A stretch of 57,815 nt of DNA from Planctomycetaceae bacterium (GTDB lineage: Bacteria; Planctomycetota; Planctomycetia; Pirellulales; Pirellulaceae): positions 1 through 57,815 of the forward strand of contig PBOG01000090.1 in the NCBI GenBank assembly GCA_002724245.1. Direction: 5' to 3'. Under the pieces are notes generated by a model. That model worked only from the letters and a program-made list of their open reading frames with translations. It was not told the DNA's origin and did no database searches. Made by a program: the position numbers and the translations under genes. Shown here piece after piece: positions 34,264 to 42,990 of the stretch. The stretch's first letter is position 1. Each line of letters opens with the position of its first letter.

Positions 34264-37200
34264 TTACTCAGCGCGATAGCGTTGAACCCATTTCCAGAAC
34301 TCAGACAAATCCTGTCGGCGGATCTGGTAACGTTCGAGATAGTCTCGGTAAGTCTGGTCGTCCGGAAGTCCTTCGTGAGGTGGGTAGGGGTAGGAAGACA
34401 TCTCTTGAAATGGCAGTGGTTCTGATGATTGGCCGAGAATCGTGTTCAAGTCGCCATCTTTGTCCCAGCCGGCGTTGTAGAGCACGAAGTCACGAGTCCA
34501 ACCATCCGGTGGTGGGTTCTCAGGCCCTGCAAATTCGAGCGTAATTTCATCTCCGCTACCGATGACAGCAAGCCGGTTGTCTGTCGTCTGTAACAGCTCG
34601 CGTACATCGCCATAGCGTGTAAACCGACCATTCAGTGGCGCCCATTTGGGTGCGCGACTGACGTTCTGGTAGTCGTAGTCTTCAGGTCCGTTACCTGGAT
34701 CTGGAATGCGTTGTGAAAAGCCGCGAAAATGCAAATTGGCGGTTTGCAGCTCCAGTGGAATTTGATGAATGGGCACGGGCTTTTCATCGACGCTGAAAAA
34801 TACTTCATCCCAGCAGATTTCCTGGCTCGTTACGATCCGCAAACGGTAATCGTCACACAGGAATGCATTCGATAAGTCGATGGCAATGGTTTTTGTTTTG
34901 CCTCCAGGGAACCCCATGAAAGGAATGGTTTCGCACCACATTCCATGTTCATCGACGACGTGGATTGCAGGTGGGCGCGGGGCGTTTAGTTCCGGGTCCT
35001 GTGCGATACCGACATTGCTTGAGATGTCAGTTGGGTTGATCCAGCCTGTCAAGAACAGAGTGATTTGTTCAGGAGATTCCAACTTACCGAGATTGAGTTC
35101 CAGGTAGTGTTCCGAAACGAGTCCCTTGCGAAAACGACCATTGAAGCCCTGGAAGAATTGTCCATCGCGTTTTTCAATAATGTCCTTGACATCACGGCCT
35201 CGCGAATCCGTGGCAATCTTGGGAAGTCTGCGTTGGCGCACCGTATGGATGTGAGGTTTGGCGATGGTTGGCGGTCCGACTTTCTCATTGGTGTAGACTT
35301 CGGTGTTCTGAGGATGGTCGATGGCGATCAAGCGGACTTCATCTAAATACGCGGTTTCCCAGAGTTCTTCGGTGATTTGTATCCAGTAGGAGCCGTCGCG
35401 CAGCTGGAGATTCTCGCCTTCGATCAGCAAGTATTCCCAGGGCCTTGAAGGTGCCAGAGTCCCTTCCGCAGTTTGTAGTCCCAGAGGGGCTGCCCAGAGT
35501 AAATCAGTAAGAAACACAAATTCAGAGCCATTCCATGTGTAGGCATAAGGACAAGAAGTTTTTTGAACCATTTTCTCGTGAATCAGTTGATTGGCTTTCA
35601 CGCCAACTCGATTTTGTGGAACACCAGTGGTCGACAAGACGCGCAAGACATCTGCTGTAGCTTGTTTGCCAATTCCGAAATGGGTAGTCCGCCGTGCGAC
35701 AATCTGGGCCTGGTAACGCCCATTTGATTTGACTTCAAGAAGTGTGCCGTAGCCGTAGTGGTTCATTCGACCGATATCGATGATGCCGCGCATATTGATT
35801 GCAAGCCAGTTGTTTTTGTTACCACCATCATTCTGAAACAGCATGATGGATTCATCCGTCAGCACTGCCAGATCGAGATCGCCATCGTTATCTAGATCGG
35901 CAGTGTCACAACTGAGGACTGGTTGCGTCACTAATTCTGGTACGCCTTCCAGAGGGCGATACGCCGCGCCGTTTGCCTGCCCGCGCAGGATTTCCAGCCC
36001 ATCTCTGGTCCAAAATAGCAAGTCCGCCGATCCATCGTTGTCGCAGTCCCAGACCAGATTCCCGTTACATGCCTTGGGGCTCAAGGAAACACTTGCCTTA
36101 TGGCGAACGTTGCGGACCGTCGAGGTTGTCAGAAGTTGTACTCCATCGGGTCCACTGGCAACGAGATCCCAGGAAGCGTTGCCGTCACTTTCCAGCAGAG
36201 ACAACTGTTGACCTGAATGAGTCGCTGCAAAGTCAGCGTCGAATGGTTGCCAGACGAAACGGCCGTGCAGGATGTTTTCGAGGTAACCTGATGCTTGCGT
36301 GGCACTGCCTCCCAGCACCAGGTCGAGGTCCATATCCCGATCCCAGTCCACTACGATCATGGAACTGAAGGCACTGCTTTGTTCTGGGAGTCTGGAGAAT
36401 TCAGTTAGGTTCTCGAATGCGATGGTCTCTCCATGATTGGACCAGATTGAAATGCCATCTTGAGCAGATACGATCAGGTCGAGATCGCCGTCGTGTTCAA
36501 TATCGATTGCGGCCACTGCCTGTACTTTTCGTAGTGCACGAAAGTCTGCACTTTGGTCGACTTCAAGGAGAATTTGAGATTCCACATTTCGGTCCAGGTT
36601 ATTCCGCAGGATGCTGATCCCGTTGTCTCCATAGACGACGAATCCCATATAGTGGCTATGGCGGCTGTCTGGAATGCCAGGCCGTTCTGGTGCCGTAGGT
36701 GACCCTGCCTTGTCTGCGAGAAATAAATCGGCTTCGAAAAATCCGCGCATGCCCGCGGGCATAGCAGTGCTACCCAGCAAACCCCATGAGTTGTCTGTGG
36801 GATTCTGTACAAAAATATCGAGTGCCTCGGGCCGCAGAACAGCCACATCCATGCGGTCATCCAGATCAAAGTCGACGAGTCGCAGCTGTCGACCGTTTGC
36901 GACCTTCTGCAGGGGTTCTTGTGCGGTTTGTGGCTGAAAGCGAATATCGAGAGATGGTACTTGCTCAGGCGGTGGCGGAGGGTTGTTTCGATAGAACGAG
37001 TCGCTGAAGTCAAAAACAACCAATTCCAGAGCATCCGGAGTGCAACGTTTCAAATCGGCGCCGTTGAATTCCGCCTTGTTGATGCGATTGGTAAACGGAA
37101 ACGTCAGGCTGTTCACGGTTTGCCAGTCGTTTTCTTGTGCAGCAGTGGCGATCGCGTCGAGCATCTTCATCGGGTCGAATGCCAGTCGTTTTCCTTGAGC

Positions 37201-37989
37201 TCGTTTCAACGGTCCGCAGGCGGTTTTCGCGTGCTGTACTGTTGTTGCGATGTCGGGATCTTTCGTGTGACTTTGATCCAGGAGTTGGTAACGCAGCAAG
37301 ATAAGATTGTCGGGCTGTGCCTCAAATGCTTCGCGCAGGGCGCGACGCATTTGTGAAAGAATGGCAGCGTCCTGGACCGAGCGCAGTGCATTTTCGTAGG
37401 GATTGAACAGGGCATAGCGGATCGCGATGTTCTGCTTGTCCGGGTCGAGTGAGATGGCTTTGCAGAGATGTTCGTAGGCTTTGCTGGCCGCGGGATCATG
37501 TTCGAAGTCTGGAGTGGTGCTGAGTTCCAGTGCCAGTTGGGCTGCCAGAAAGTATGCCGTTGGAGACTGGGGTTCGTGGGTTATTAACTGCTGTAAGGCA
37601 AGATTTGCTGTGTCGACCGCTTTGGAAACCGCCGCGTCCCGCGCTTCGGGTGGTTCATTCTTGACTTTGTCGCGTACTTGAGCAATTTGCTTCAGCGTAC
37701 AAATTGCCAGGTTCCACCAGCCCATTTTTTCGTCGGGAGCCAGATCTGCAATCTTGCGGAATGCTTGTTCAGCCGGCGCAAAATCATCGTTTTCCAGATG
37801 GGCGATGCCAACATTTCGCAGGTTGATTAATTCACGAATTGACTCTGCAGAGAGTCTCGCAGACGGATCAGGAGTGGGTGGGCGAATGAATTGATAAGCA
37901 AGGATTCCACCAGCGAGGAATGCGATCGCAAAAATAAACCGGCGCGATGTGTAGAAGCTACTGGTGGATGACTGCTGGGGAGTGAGCAT
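34264..37989 (-). CDS. Membrane-anchored TPR / VCBS (FG-GAP) / UnbV-like giant protein
   Basis: The 1241-aa product starts MLTPQQSSTSS (an ATG at 38022 is possible) and has one N-terminal membrane helix, FIFAIAFLAGGILAYQFI, placing the rest outside the cytoplasmic membrane. Residues about 50-180 have TPR-like helices (NVGIAHLENDDFAPAEQAFR). At least five FG-GAP/VCBS Ca-binding loops follow: DFDLDDRMDVAVL, DIEHDGDLDLIVS, DWDRDMDLDLVLG, DCDNDGSADLLFW and DLDNDGDLDLAVL. An ASPIC/UnbV-like segment (LAINMRGIIDIGRMNHYGYG) precedes about 400 residues of unrecognised sequence rich in Trp, Pro and Tyr. Likely an extracellular binding or scaffold protein. Planctomycetes encode many UnbV-type proteins; this C-terminus is unusual. 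Confidence 0.8.
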   Translation of the reverse strand: MLTPQQSSTSSFYTSRRFIFAIAFLAGGILAYQFIRPPTPDPSARLSAESIRELINLRNVGIAHLENDDFAPAEQAFRKIADLAPDEKMGWWNLAICTLKQIAQVRDKVKNEPPEARDAAVSKAVDTANLALQQLITHEPQSPTAYFLAAQLALELSTTPDFEHDPAASKAYEHLCKAISLDPDKQNIAIRYALFNPYENALRSVQDAAILSQMRRALREAFEAQPDNLILLRYQLLDQSHTKDPDIATTVQHAKTACGPLKRAQGKRLAFDPMKMLDAIATAAQENDWQTVNSLTFPFTNRINKAEFNGADLKRCTPDALELVVFDFSDSFYRNNPPPPPEQVPSLDIRFQPQTAQEPLQKVANGRQLRLVDFDLDDRMDVAVLRPEALDIFVQNPTDNSWGLLGSTAMPAGMRGFFEADLFLADKAGSPTAPERPGIPDSRHSHYMGFVVYGDNGISILRNNLDRNVESQILLEVDQSADFRALRKVQAVAAIDIEHDGDLDLIVSAQDGISIWSNHGETIAFENLTEFSRLPEQSSAFSSMIVVDWDRDMDLDLVLGGSATQASGYLENILHGRFVWQPFDADFAATHSGQQLSLLESDGNASWDLVASGPDGVQLLTTSTVRNVRHKASVSLSPKACNGNLVWDCDNDGSADLLFWTRDGLEILRGQANGAAYRPLEGVPELVTQPVLSCDTADLDNDGDLDLAVLTDESIMLFQNDGGNKNNWLAINMRGIIDIGRMNHYGYGTLLEVKSNGRYQAQIVARRTTHFGIGKQATADVLRVLSTTGVPQNRVGVKANQLIHEKMVQKTSCPYAYTWNGSEFVFLTDLLWAAPLGLQTAEGTLAPSRPWEYLLIEGENLQLRDGSYWIQITEELWETAYLDEVRLIAIDHPQNTEVYTNEKVGPPTIAKPHIHTVRQRRLPKIATDSRGRDVKDIIEKRDGQFFQGFNGRFRKGLVSEHYLELNLGKLESPEQITLFLTGWINPTDISSNVGIAQDPELNAPRPPAIHVVDEHGMWCETIPFMGFPGGKTKTIAIDLSNAFLCDDYRLRIVTSQEICWDEVFFSVDEKPVPIHQIPLELQTANLHFRGFSQRIPDPGNGPEDYDYQNVSRAPKWAPLNGRFTRYGDVRELLQTTDNRLAVIGSGDEITLEFAGPENPPPDGWTRDFVLYNAGWDKDGDLNTILGQSSEPLPFQEMSSYPYPPHEGLPDDQTYRDYLERYQIRRQDLSEFWKWVQRYRAE

Positions 37990-38035
37990 AGTACCCTTTG
38001 ATGCTGCGAGTTCTCGGAGCATCCCTTTGAGTTAT

Positions 38036-38554
38036 TTAGCGACGTATCTGATCATATAGCAGCAAGCCAACCAGAGTCTTGGCATCTTGTATGGTCCCAT
38101 CGCAGGCCATTTTCATGGCCTGGTCCCATGTAACAACGTAGTTTTCGATTTGTTCTCCTGGTTCGCGCTGCGCAGGACCTGCAGTCAGATTGGTAGCCAC
38201 AAAGAGGTGCATCCGTTCATTCAGGATTCCGGGTGAAAGAAAAAATGAGTTCAGAGGTTCTAGTTCGGTCGTTTGAAAACCGGTTTCTTCTTCCAGCTCT
38301 CGGGTCGCTGTTTGCGCTGGATCTTCGCCCGGTTCAAGAGTGCCTGCCGGAAGTTCGATTAATGTTTTTTCGACTGAAATCCGAAAGTTCCGGATCAGGC
38401 AGACATGTTCATCATCGATGATCGGGATAATGGTTACCGCGCCCGGATGACAGATGATTTCTCGGGATCTGTGAGTTCCGTCCTCGAGTTGTTGTTCACG
38501 GCGAATGACATGAAATAGACGGGTTTCCAACAGGCGTTGTGTATTCCCTTCCAT
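38036..38554 (-). CDS. NUDIX hydrolase, ADP-ribose pyrophosphatase-like
   Basis: Hydrolyses a nucleoside diphosphate linked to another moiety, most likely ADP-ribose or an ADP-sugar. The 172-aa product has a complete Nudix box (G-x5-E-x7-REL-EE-TGF) at about residues 71-93 and the preceding VEKTLIELPAG typical of ADPRase-type members. The ATG at 38554 is preceded by AAGG; the frame runs 108 codons further upstream through Arg/Ser-rich sequence unlike the family, so the short form is chosen. Its stop lies 46 bp upstream of the start of the VCBS giant on the same strand, so they may be co-transcribed. Confidence 0.9.
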   Translation of the reverse strand: MEGNTQRLLETRLFHVIRREQQLEDGTHRSREIICHPGAVTIIPIIDDEHVCLIRNFRISVEKTLIELPAGTLEPGEDPAQTATRELEEETGFQTTELEPLNSFFLSPGILNERMHLFVATNLTAGPAQREPGEQIENYVVTWDQAMKMACDGTIQDAKTLVGLLLYDQIRR

Positions 38555-38854
38555 GGTTGCGACCTTTTCAGGAGGATGACGTCGATTGAGCAACCGGCGT
38601 GATCGTTGATAAAATAACCGGATTGCCGATTTACTCCAAGGGTTTTTGAGGGAACGCTGACGTGTTGGTTCGGGGTTTCCAATTTGCTTCCCGTTCGCCA
38701 ACTGAAGTGGGTATCGTACTCGAAGTTGCGAAGGCTGTTGGATTGCGTATTGCGGAGAACTCAGCGAGGAACTGTTACGCGAGATCCTGGCGTGGTTGGG
38801 TGTGACAGCGATTCGTCGATAACAGGGTAACATCACTTCTTCTTGATCTGACGC

Positions 38855-39976
38855 ATGTTTGGATCCGAACATACCCACGAGATGACTTCAAAGACGCGTG
38901 AGCCATCTCAGGTGCGCCGTCCACTGAGTGTTCCTCTGGGGCGTTGGGGTGGGGTTGCGTTCCATTTGCACTTTTTGTTTGGTGTTTTTGTGATTGGTAC
39001 GTTGATTTTCGCATGGCGTGAATCTCAACTCGACGGACGTGGAGGCATCATACAAGTTGCCTCTGCTTTCCTGGCAATACTCATGGGTAGTGCCTTGTTG
39101 CATGAATGGGCCCACATTCGCGCTGTGACCCGATGTGGTGGATTTGTCGATCAACTGGTGCTGGTTCCTTGGGGCGGGTTGTCGCATCTGAGTATTCCAC
39201 CTCACGCACCGCACAGTGTATTACGTGTTTACTTGGCCGGCCCGCTTGTTAACGGTTTGGTTTGTCTCATTTGCGTCCCGGTCATTGTCTGGTGGGATAC
39301 GTATGCAGTGCTGCCTGACTTGCTGCACCCGTTGGCGCCGGCTTCGTTGTTTGAAACCGGTGCTGGTTCAACCGGGTGGGATTTGACTGTGGCCGTCAAG
39401 TTGACGTTTTGGGTGAATTGGGTACTGATGTTGGTGAATATGCTTCCCGTGTTTCCTTTTGATGGAGATCGGATCACGCGCGCACTATTGATGATTTGGC
39501 GTCCAGCCACGAGCTCATCCCAGGTGGCGATGACGATGACCTGGGTGACGCGGTTGAGCGCACTGTTGTTATGCGTCGCAGCGTACTGGGCGCATCGGGA
39601 GTGGCATGCCAGCCAGACGGTGTGGATTTCACTCTTGTTTATCGGCGTGCTGTTGTTAATGCGGGATCGTCAACAGGAGCGCCAGGCGATGTTTGCTGGC
39701 TTGTCGCCGCACGAAAGCACCAAAAACGTGACGTTTTCACCCAGCGAGCAAGCTTCGATAGACAGCGAGTGGGAGGCGGCCACGGCCGGATCCGATACAG
39801 ATTTCTTGTCTGGCACACCGGAGCAGGTGGGACGCGATCAAGACCCGGAGGATGAGCAACGACTGGACGAAATATTGGATCGTTTGCACCGATCCGGGAA
39901 AGAGAATATCTCCGCAGAAGATCGGGCGTTCCTTGAGCGAGTTAGCCAGAGATTTCGACAACGCAAGGAAAGATAA
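38855..39976 (+). CDS. Site-2 protease family (M50) membrane metalloprotease
   Basis: Intramembrane zinc protease. The 373-aa product has about six hydrophobic helices, the zinc motif HEWAH at residues 83-87 (ALLHEWAHIRAV) and the third-ligand motif PVFPFDGDRITR near residue 200, matching S2P NxxPxxPxDG. There is no CBS domain. The C-terminal 100 residues are soluble and end in a helical hairpin (DEILDRLHRSGKENISAEDR) that I associate with the short DUF6576-type tail of planctomycete rhomboids and S2Ps. The start at 38855 or the internal ATG at 38882 are both possible. Substrate unknown. Confidence 0.87.
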   Translation: MFGSEHTHEMTSKTREPSQVRRPLSVPLGRWGGVAFHLHFLFGVFVIGTLIFAWRESQLDGRGGIIQVASAFLAILMGSALLHEWAHIRAVTRCGGFVDQLVLVPWGGLSHLSIPPHAPHSVLRVYLAGPLVNGLVCLICVPVIVWWDTYAVLPDLLHPLAPASLFETGAGSTGWDLTVAVKLTFWVNWVLMLVNMLPVFPFDGDRITRALLMIWRPATSSSQVAMTMTWVTRLSALLLCVAAYWAHREWHASQTVWISLLFIGVLLLMRDRQQERQAMFAGLSPHESTKNVTFSPSEQASIDSEWEAATAGSDTDFLSGTPEQVGRDQDPEDEQRLDEILDRLHRSGKENISAEDRAFLERVSQRFRQRKER

Positions 39977-40088
39977 GCAGCGGCGCCGACGCCAATAGCG
40001 GCAGGTTGGTATTGCGTTGCAAGTGATGGTCACAGTGTGTCATTGTGATTACGATTGACAGGTATTTGTCCTCAAGGAGTTCCGGTCC

Positions 40089-42527
40089 GTGCCCCGACAG
40101 CGTCCTTTCAATGGCATGCCGCTTCTGATGGTGTTTCCAGAGGGACGCTACATGAAATGGGGATTGGTTGGCTTGCTTGTCGTCACTGCTGTTCCCCTGG
40201 TTCTGGATTGGTGGAGTGGAATTCCGGAAGATGCGGTTGCTACGTATGTTGGTCGTGCCAGCTGCATCTCCTGCCATCAGGCGCAGGCAGCGCATTTCGC
40301 TGACTCTCATCATGACCTGGCAATGGATCACGCACGCCCGGATACCGTCTTGGGTGACTTTGATAATGCAGCGCTAACTCACCTGGGTGTGACGTCCCGC
40401 ATGTTTCGTCGCGGTGACCAGTTTTACGTAAACACCGAAGGACCTGATGGAGAAAAGGCAGACTTTGAAGTCAAGTATGTACTGGGTGTCGAACCCCTGC
40501 AGCAGTACATGGTGGAATTTGATCGTTCTGAAGAAATGGCAAAAGATACAATTGCGCGGCTGCAGGTGTTGCGATTGTGTTGGGATACGAGTGAACGTCG
40601 ATGGTTTTATTTGCCACCTCCCGATGTACAAGAGGAGAAATTGAGTCCGGATGATCCGCTGCATTGGACCGGAATCACCATGCGTTGGAATACAAGCTGT
40701 GCGGATTGTCATTCAACGAACTTGCAGAAAAACTACGACGTGACGACAGCCACGTATCAGACAACCTACTCTGAAATTGATGTCAGCTGTGAAGCATGCC
40801 ACGGTCCAGGGAGTTTTCACGTTCAGTTGGCGAATGCGACTTCCTTGTTTTGGGACCGCAAGCGGGGGTATGCACTCGCGCCATTGAAAAGTACGCGATC
40901 TGAAATCGAGATTGACACGTGTGCACGTTGCCATACACGACGACAACGCGTGGTCCACGCTGGGTTTCACGCCGGGGCTGAGTTCTATGACTTTTTCAAC
41001 AATGCGACCTTAGATCCGCTTCTTTATCATGCGGACGGTCAGATTCGAGACGAGGTCTATGTGCACGGTTCATTCTTGCAGAGCAAGATGTTTCAGAAGG
41101 GAATTCGTTGCACGGATTGCCACGATCCCCACAGTTTAAAGCCGAAGTATGAAGACAACCGGCTCTGCACTTCCTGTCATCAACATCCGGCCAGTAAGTA
41201 TGACGGTCCGAGGCATCACCAACATCGGGAGGGTTCCTCGGGGGCACGGTGTGTAGAATGCCATATGCCGGAAACAACTTACATGAAGGTAGATCCGCGT
41301 CGTGACCATAGCTTGCGCGTACCACGCCCTGATTTGAGTGTCAGGTTGGGTACTCCTAATGCTTGTTCTCGTTGCCATCTGAAAGATTCTCGCCCGGGAA
41401 AACCAGTGAGAAAACAACTCGTGGATTATGGGGCGTGGGTGCGCGCTGCCCAAGATGGTGACCAGGAAGTCAGAGATTACCTGCGCCGTCTCGACGACTG
41501 GTCGGCGGACTATTTTCAGAAATGGTACGGTGTTCAAGACGACCTTGATGTTCATTATGCGACTACGATAACCCGGGCGCGGGCAGGTGATCGCGGAGTC
41601 GAGGCTGAATTGGTCCGCTTGGTGACAGATCGCAAGCGGCCAGGTATCGTACGCGCCACGGCACTGACTGAGTTAGGGCAGTTTGAAACAGAGGGAGCAG
41701 TTCACGCATTTCGCGAGGGTTTGCGTGACCGTGATCCCCAGGTGCGATCCGTTGCCGTTGGCTTGGCTCCTCGATTTTCTGGTGACCGTCGGGTTACGGA
41801 TTTGGGAGGTTTGCTAGACGACCCTCGGAGACTGGTGCGGTCAGAGGCAGCACGCGTTTTATCTGATATTCCGGAACATCGACTGAATACCCGGTTGAGG
41901 CCATTGTTTGCGACTGCCCTTCAAGAGTACGAGGATGGTTTAAGGTTGGAGAATGATCGCGTCGGTGCCCACTTGATGTTGGGAGTGCTGCATGAAAATC
42001 AACGCCAGTGGGAAGATGCTCGGAGAGATTACGAACGCGCCTTGCGTCTGGACCCGACCGTGACAGGACCGCGGGCTCATCTCGCGGACTTGTTGGAACG
42101 AAATGTACGGTCAGCCGACCAGGCGGATTCCAGTGCAACAGGAGGTGTTGTCGCGGGAGGGGACGTTCGTACCAGGCAGATCTTGCGACGCGTGTCACAG
42201 CTTCGCCGAGAAGAGTTAGGGCTGTACGCTCGAGATGCCAGCCTGTTGCCGAATAATGCAGGCTTGCAGTACCGCTGGGGTTCGTCGCTGTATCTGAATG
42301 GTCAAGTCAAAGAGGCAACGACGGTCCTTGAACGGGCCGTTGAGCTCGCGCCTCGAAACCCACAATATGTCTTGTTTTTGACATTGATTTATCAAAAACA
42401 ACAGAGATTCCAGGAGGCCGTTGTGTCGGTAGACAAGTTAGTGAGACTACGGCCCGGCAATCCGAGTTATTTGCAATTGCAACGAGAATTGAGACAACAG
42501 GCCAATCCCACCGATCGCAATCCCTGA
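40089..42527 (+). CDS. Octaheme cytochrome c fused to HEAT and TPR repeats
   Basis: Predicted extracytoplasmic electron carrier. The 812-aa product has eight CxxCH heme motifs between residues about 57 and 430 (CISCH, CADCH, CEACH, CARCH, CTDCH, CTSCH, CVECH, CSRCH), an N-terminal helix GLVGLLVVTAVPLVLDWW serving as signal or anchor, a HEAT-like region around residues 500-600 (DRDPQVRSVAVGLAPRF) and TPR repeats at about 630-800 (WEDARRDYERALRLDP). GTG 40089 follows a strong AGGAG; ATG 40152 follows GAGGGA and begins just before the hydrophobic helix, so it is a serious alternative. No cytochrome maturation or quinol oxidase gene is adjacent; electron partners are unknown. Confidence 0.88.
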   Translation: MPRQRPFNGMPLLMVFPEGRYMKWGLVGLLVVTAVPLVLDWWSGIPEDAVATYVGRASCISCHQAQAAHFADSHHDLAMDHARPDTVLGDFDNAALTHLGVTSRMFRRGDQFYVNTEGPDGEKADFEVKYVLGVEPLQQYMVEFDRSEEMAKDTIARLQVLRLCWDTSERRWFYLPPPDVQEEKLSPDDPLHWTGITMRWNTSCADCHSTNLQKNYDVTTATYQTTYSEIDVSCEACHGPGSFHVQLANATSLFWDRKRGYALAPLKSTRSEIEIDTCARCHTRRQRVVHAGFHAGAEFYDFFNNATLDPLLYHADGQIRDEVYVHGSFLQSKMFQKGIRCTDCHDPHSLKPKYEDNRLCTSCHQHPASKYDGPRHHQHREGSSGARCVECHMPETTYMKVDPRRDHSLRVPRPDLSVRLGTPNACSRCHLKDSRPGKPVRKQLVDYGAWVRAAQDGDQEVRDYLRRLDDWSADYFQKWYGVQDDLDVHYATTITRARAGDRGVEAELVRLVTDRKRPGIVRATALTELGQFETEGAVHAFREGLRDRDPQVRSVAVGLAPRFSGDRRVTDLGGLLDDPRRLVRSEAARVLSDIPEHRLNTRLRPLFATALQEYEDGLRLENDRVGAHLMLGVLHENQRQWEDARRDYERALRLDPTVTGPRAHLADLLERNVRSADQADSSATGGVVAGGDVRTRQILRRVSQLRREELGLYARDASLLPNNAGLQYRWGSSLYLNGQVKEATTVLERAVELAPRNPQYVLFLTLIYQKQQRFQEAVVSVDKLVRLRPGNPSYLQLQRELRQQANPTDRNP

Positions 42528-42615
42528 TCCCGTCTCCGGTATTTGCCGGATCGAATTCCCGTGATTGCGAAGTCCTTGGAAATGTTCCCACCATAATGGC
42601 GGGAGCACTATGCAA

Positions 42616-42843
42616 TTATCCGCCGCCTACAGGAGGAATGACGGTCATCTCATCACCATCCGAGAGTGGATGCGCACGATCTCGAATCATGCTTCCATTG
42701 ATGGTCAGGACTTGCACGCGTTCATCTCCGATCCCTAAAGCAGTCAAGGCCGCAGTCACGGATGCGTTGTCTGGCAGTTCCAGTTTGCCGTCGCTGGGCG
42801 TCTTGTCTTTGAAAGCACCCATAAGTTTGATTTGTATCACCAT
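42616..42843 (-). CDS. MoaD/ThiS family sulfur carrier
   Basis: A 75-aa ubiquitin-fold protein (MVIQIKLMGAFKDKTPSD) ending VIPPVGGG, the di-glycine tail that is adenylated and thiocarboxylated in molybdopterin synthase small subunits and related carriers. The start at 42843 matches the family length; the frame extends 34 codons upstream without similarity. It follows the FAD oxidoreductase gene by 147 bp on the same strand, behind the ferredoxin gene. In aldehyde oxidoreductase (aor) operons a MoaD-like AorD occupies this place, so a dedicated Mo/W-pterin role is plausible but not shown. Confidence 0.85.
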   Translation of the reverse strand: MVIQIKLMGAFKDKTPSDGKLELPDNASVTAALTALGIGDERVQVLTINGSMIRDRAHPLSDGDEMTVIPPVGGG

Positions 42844-42990
42844 GCAGGAATTTTCCGTTGATTCCAAAGCGTGACTGGTGAGGGCCTGAATGATCTCAAA
42901 AAGTTCAGTCCGCGATGGCTGGCTTGAGCAGAAATCAATGTTCAATGAAAACAGGGTAAAGAGATCCCCGGTTCGTTGAACAAATGCAAC

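Noticed and set aside
42535-42550. TCCGG-tatttg-CCGGA hairpin after the octaheme cytochrome gene
   Set aside because: Five-bp stem without T tract; too weak to call a terminator.
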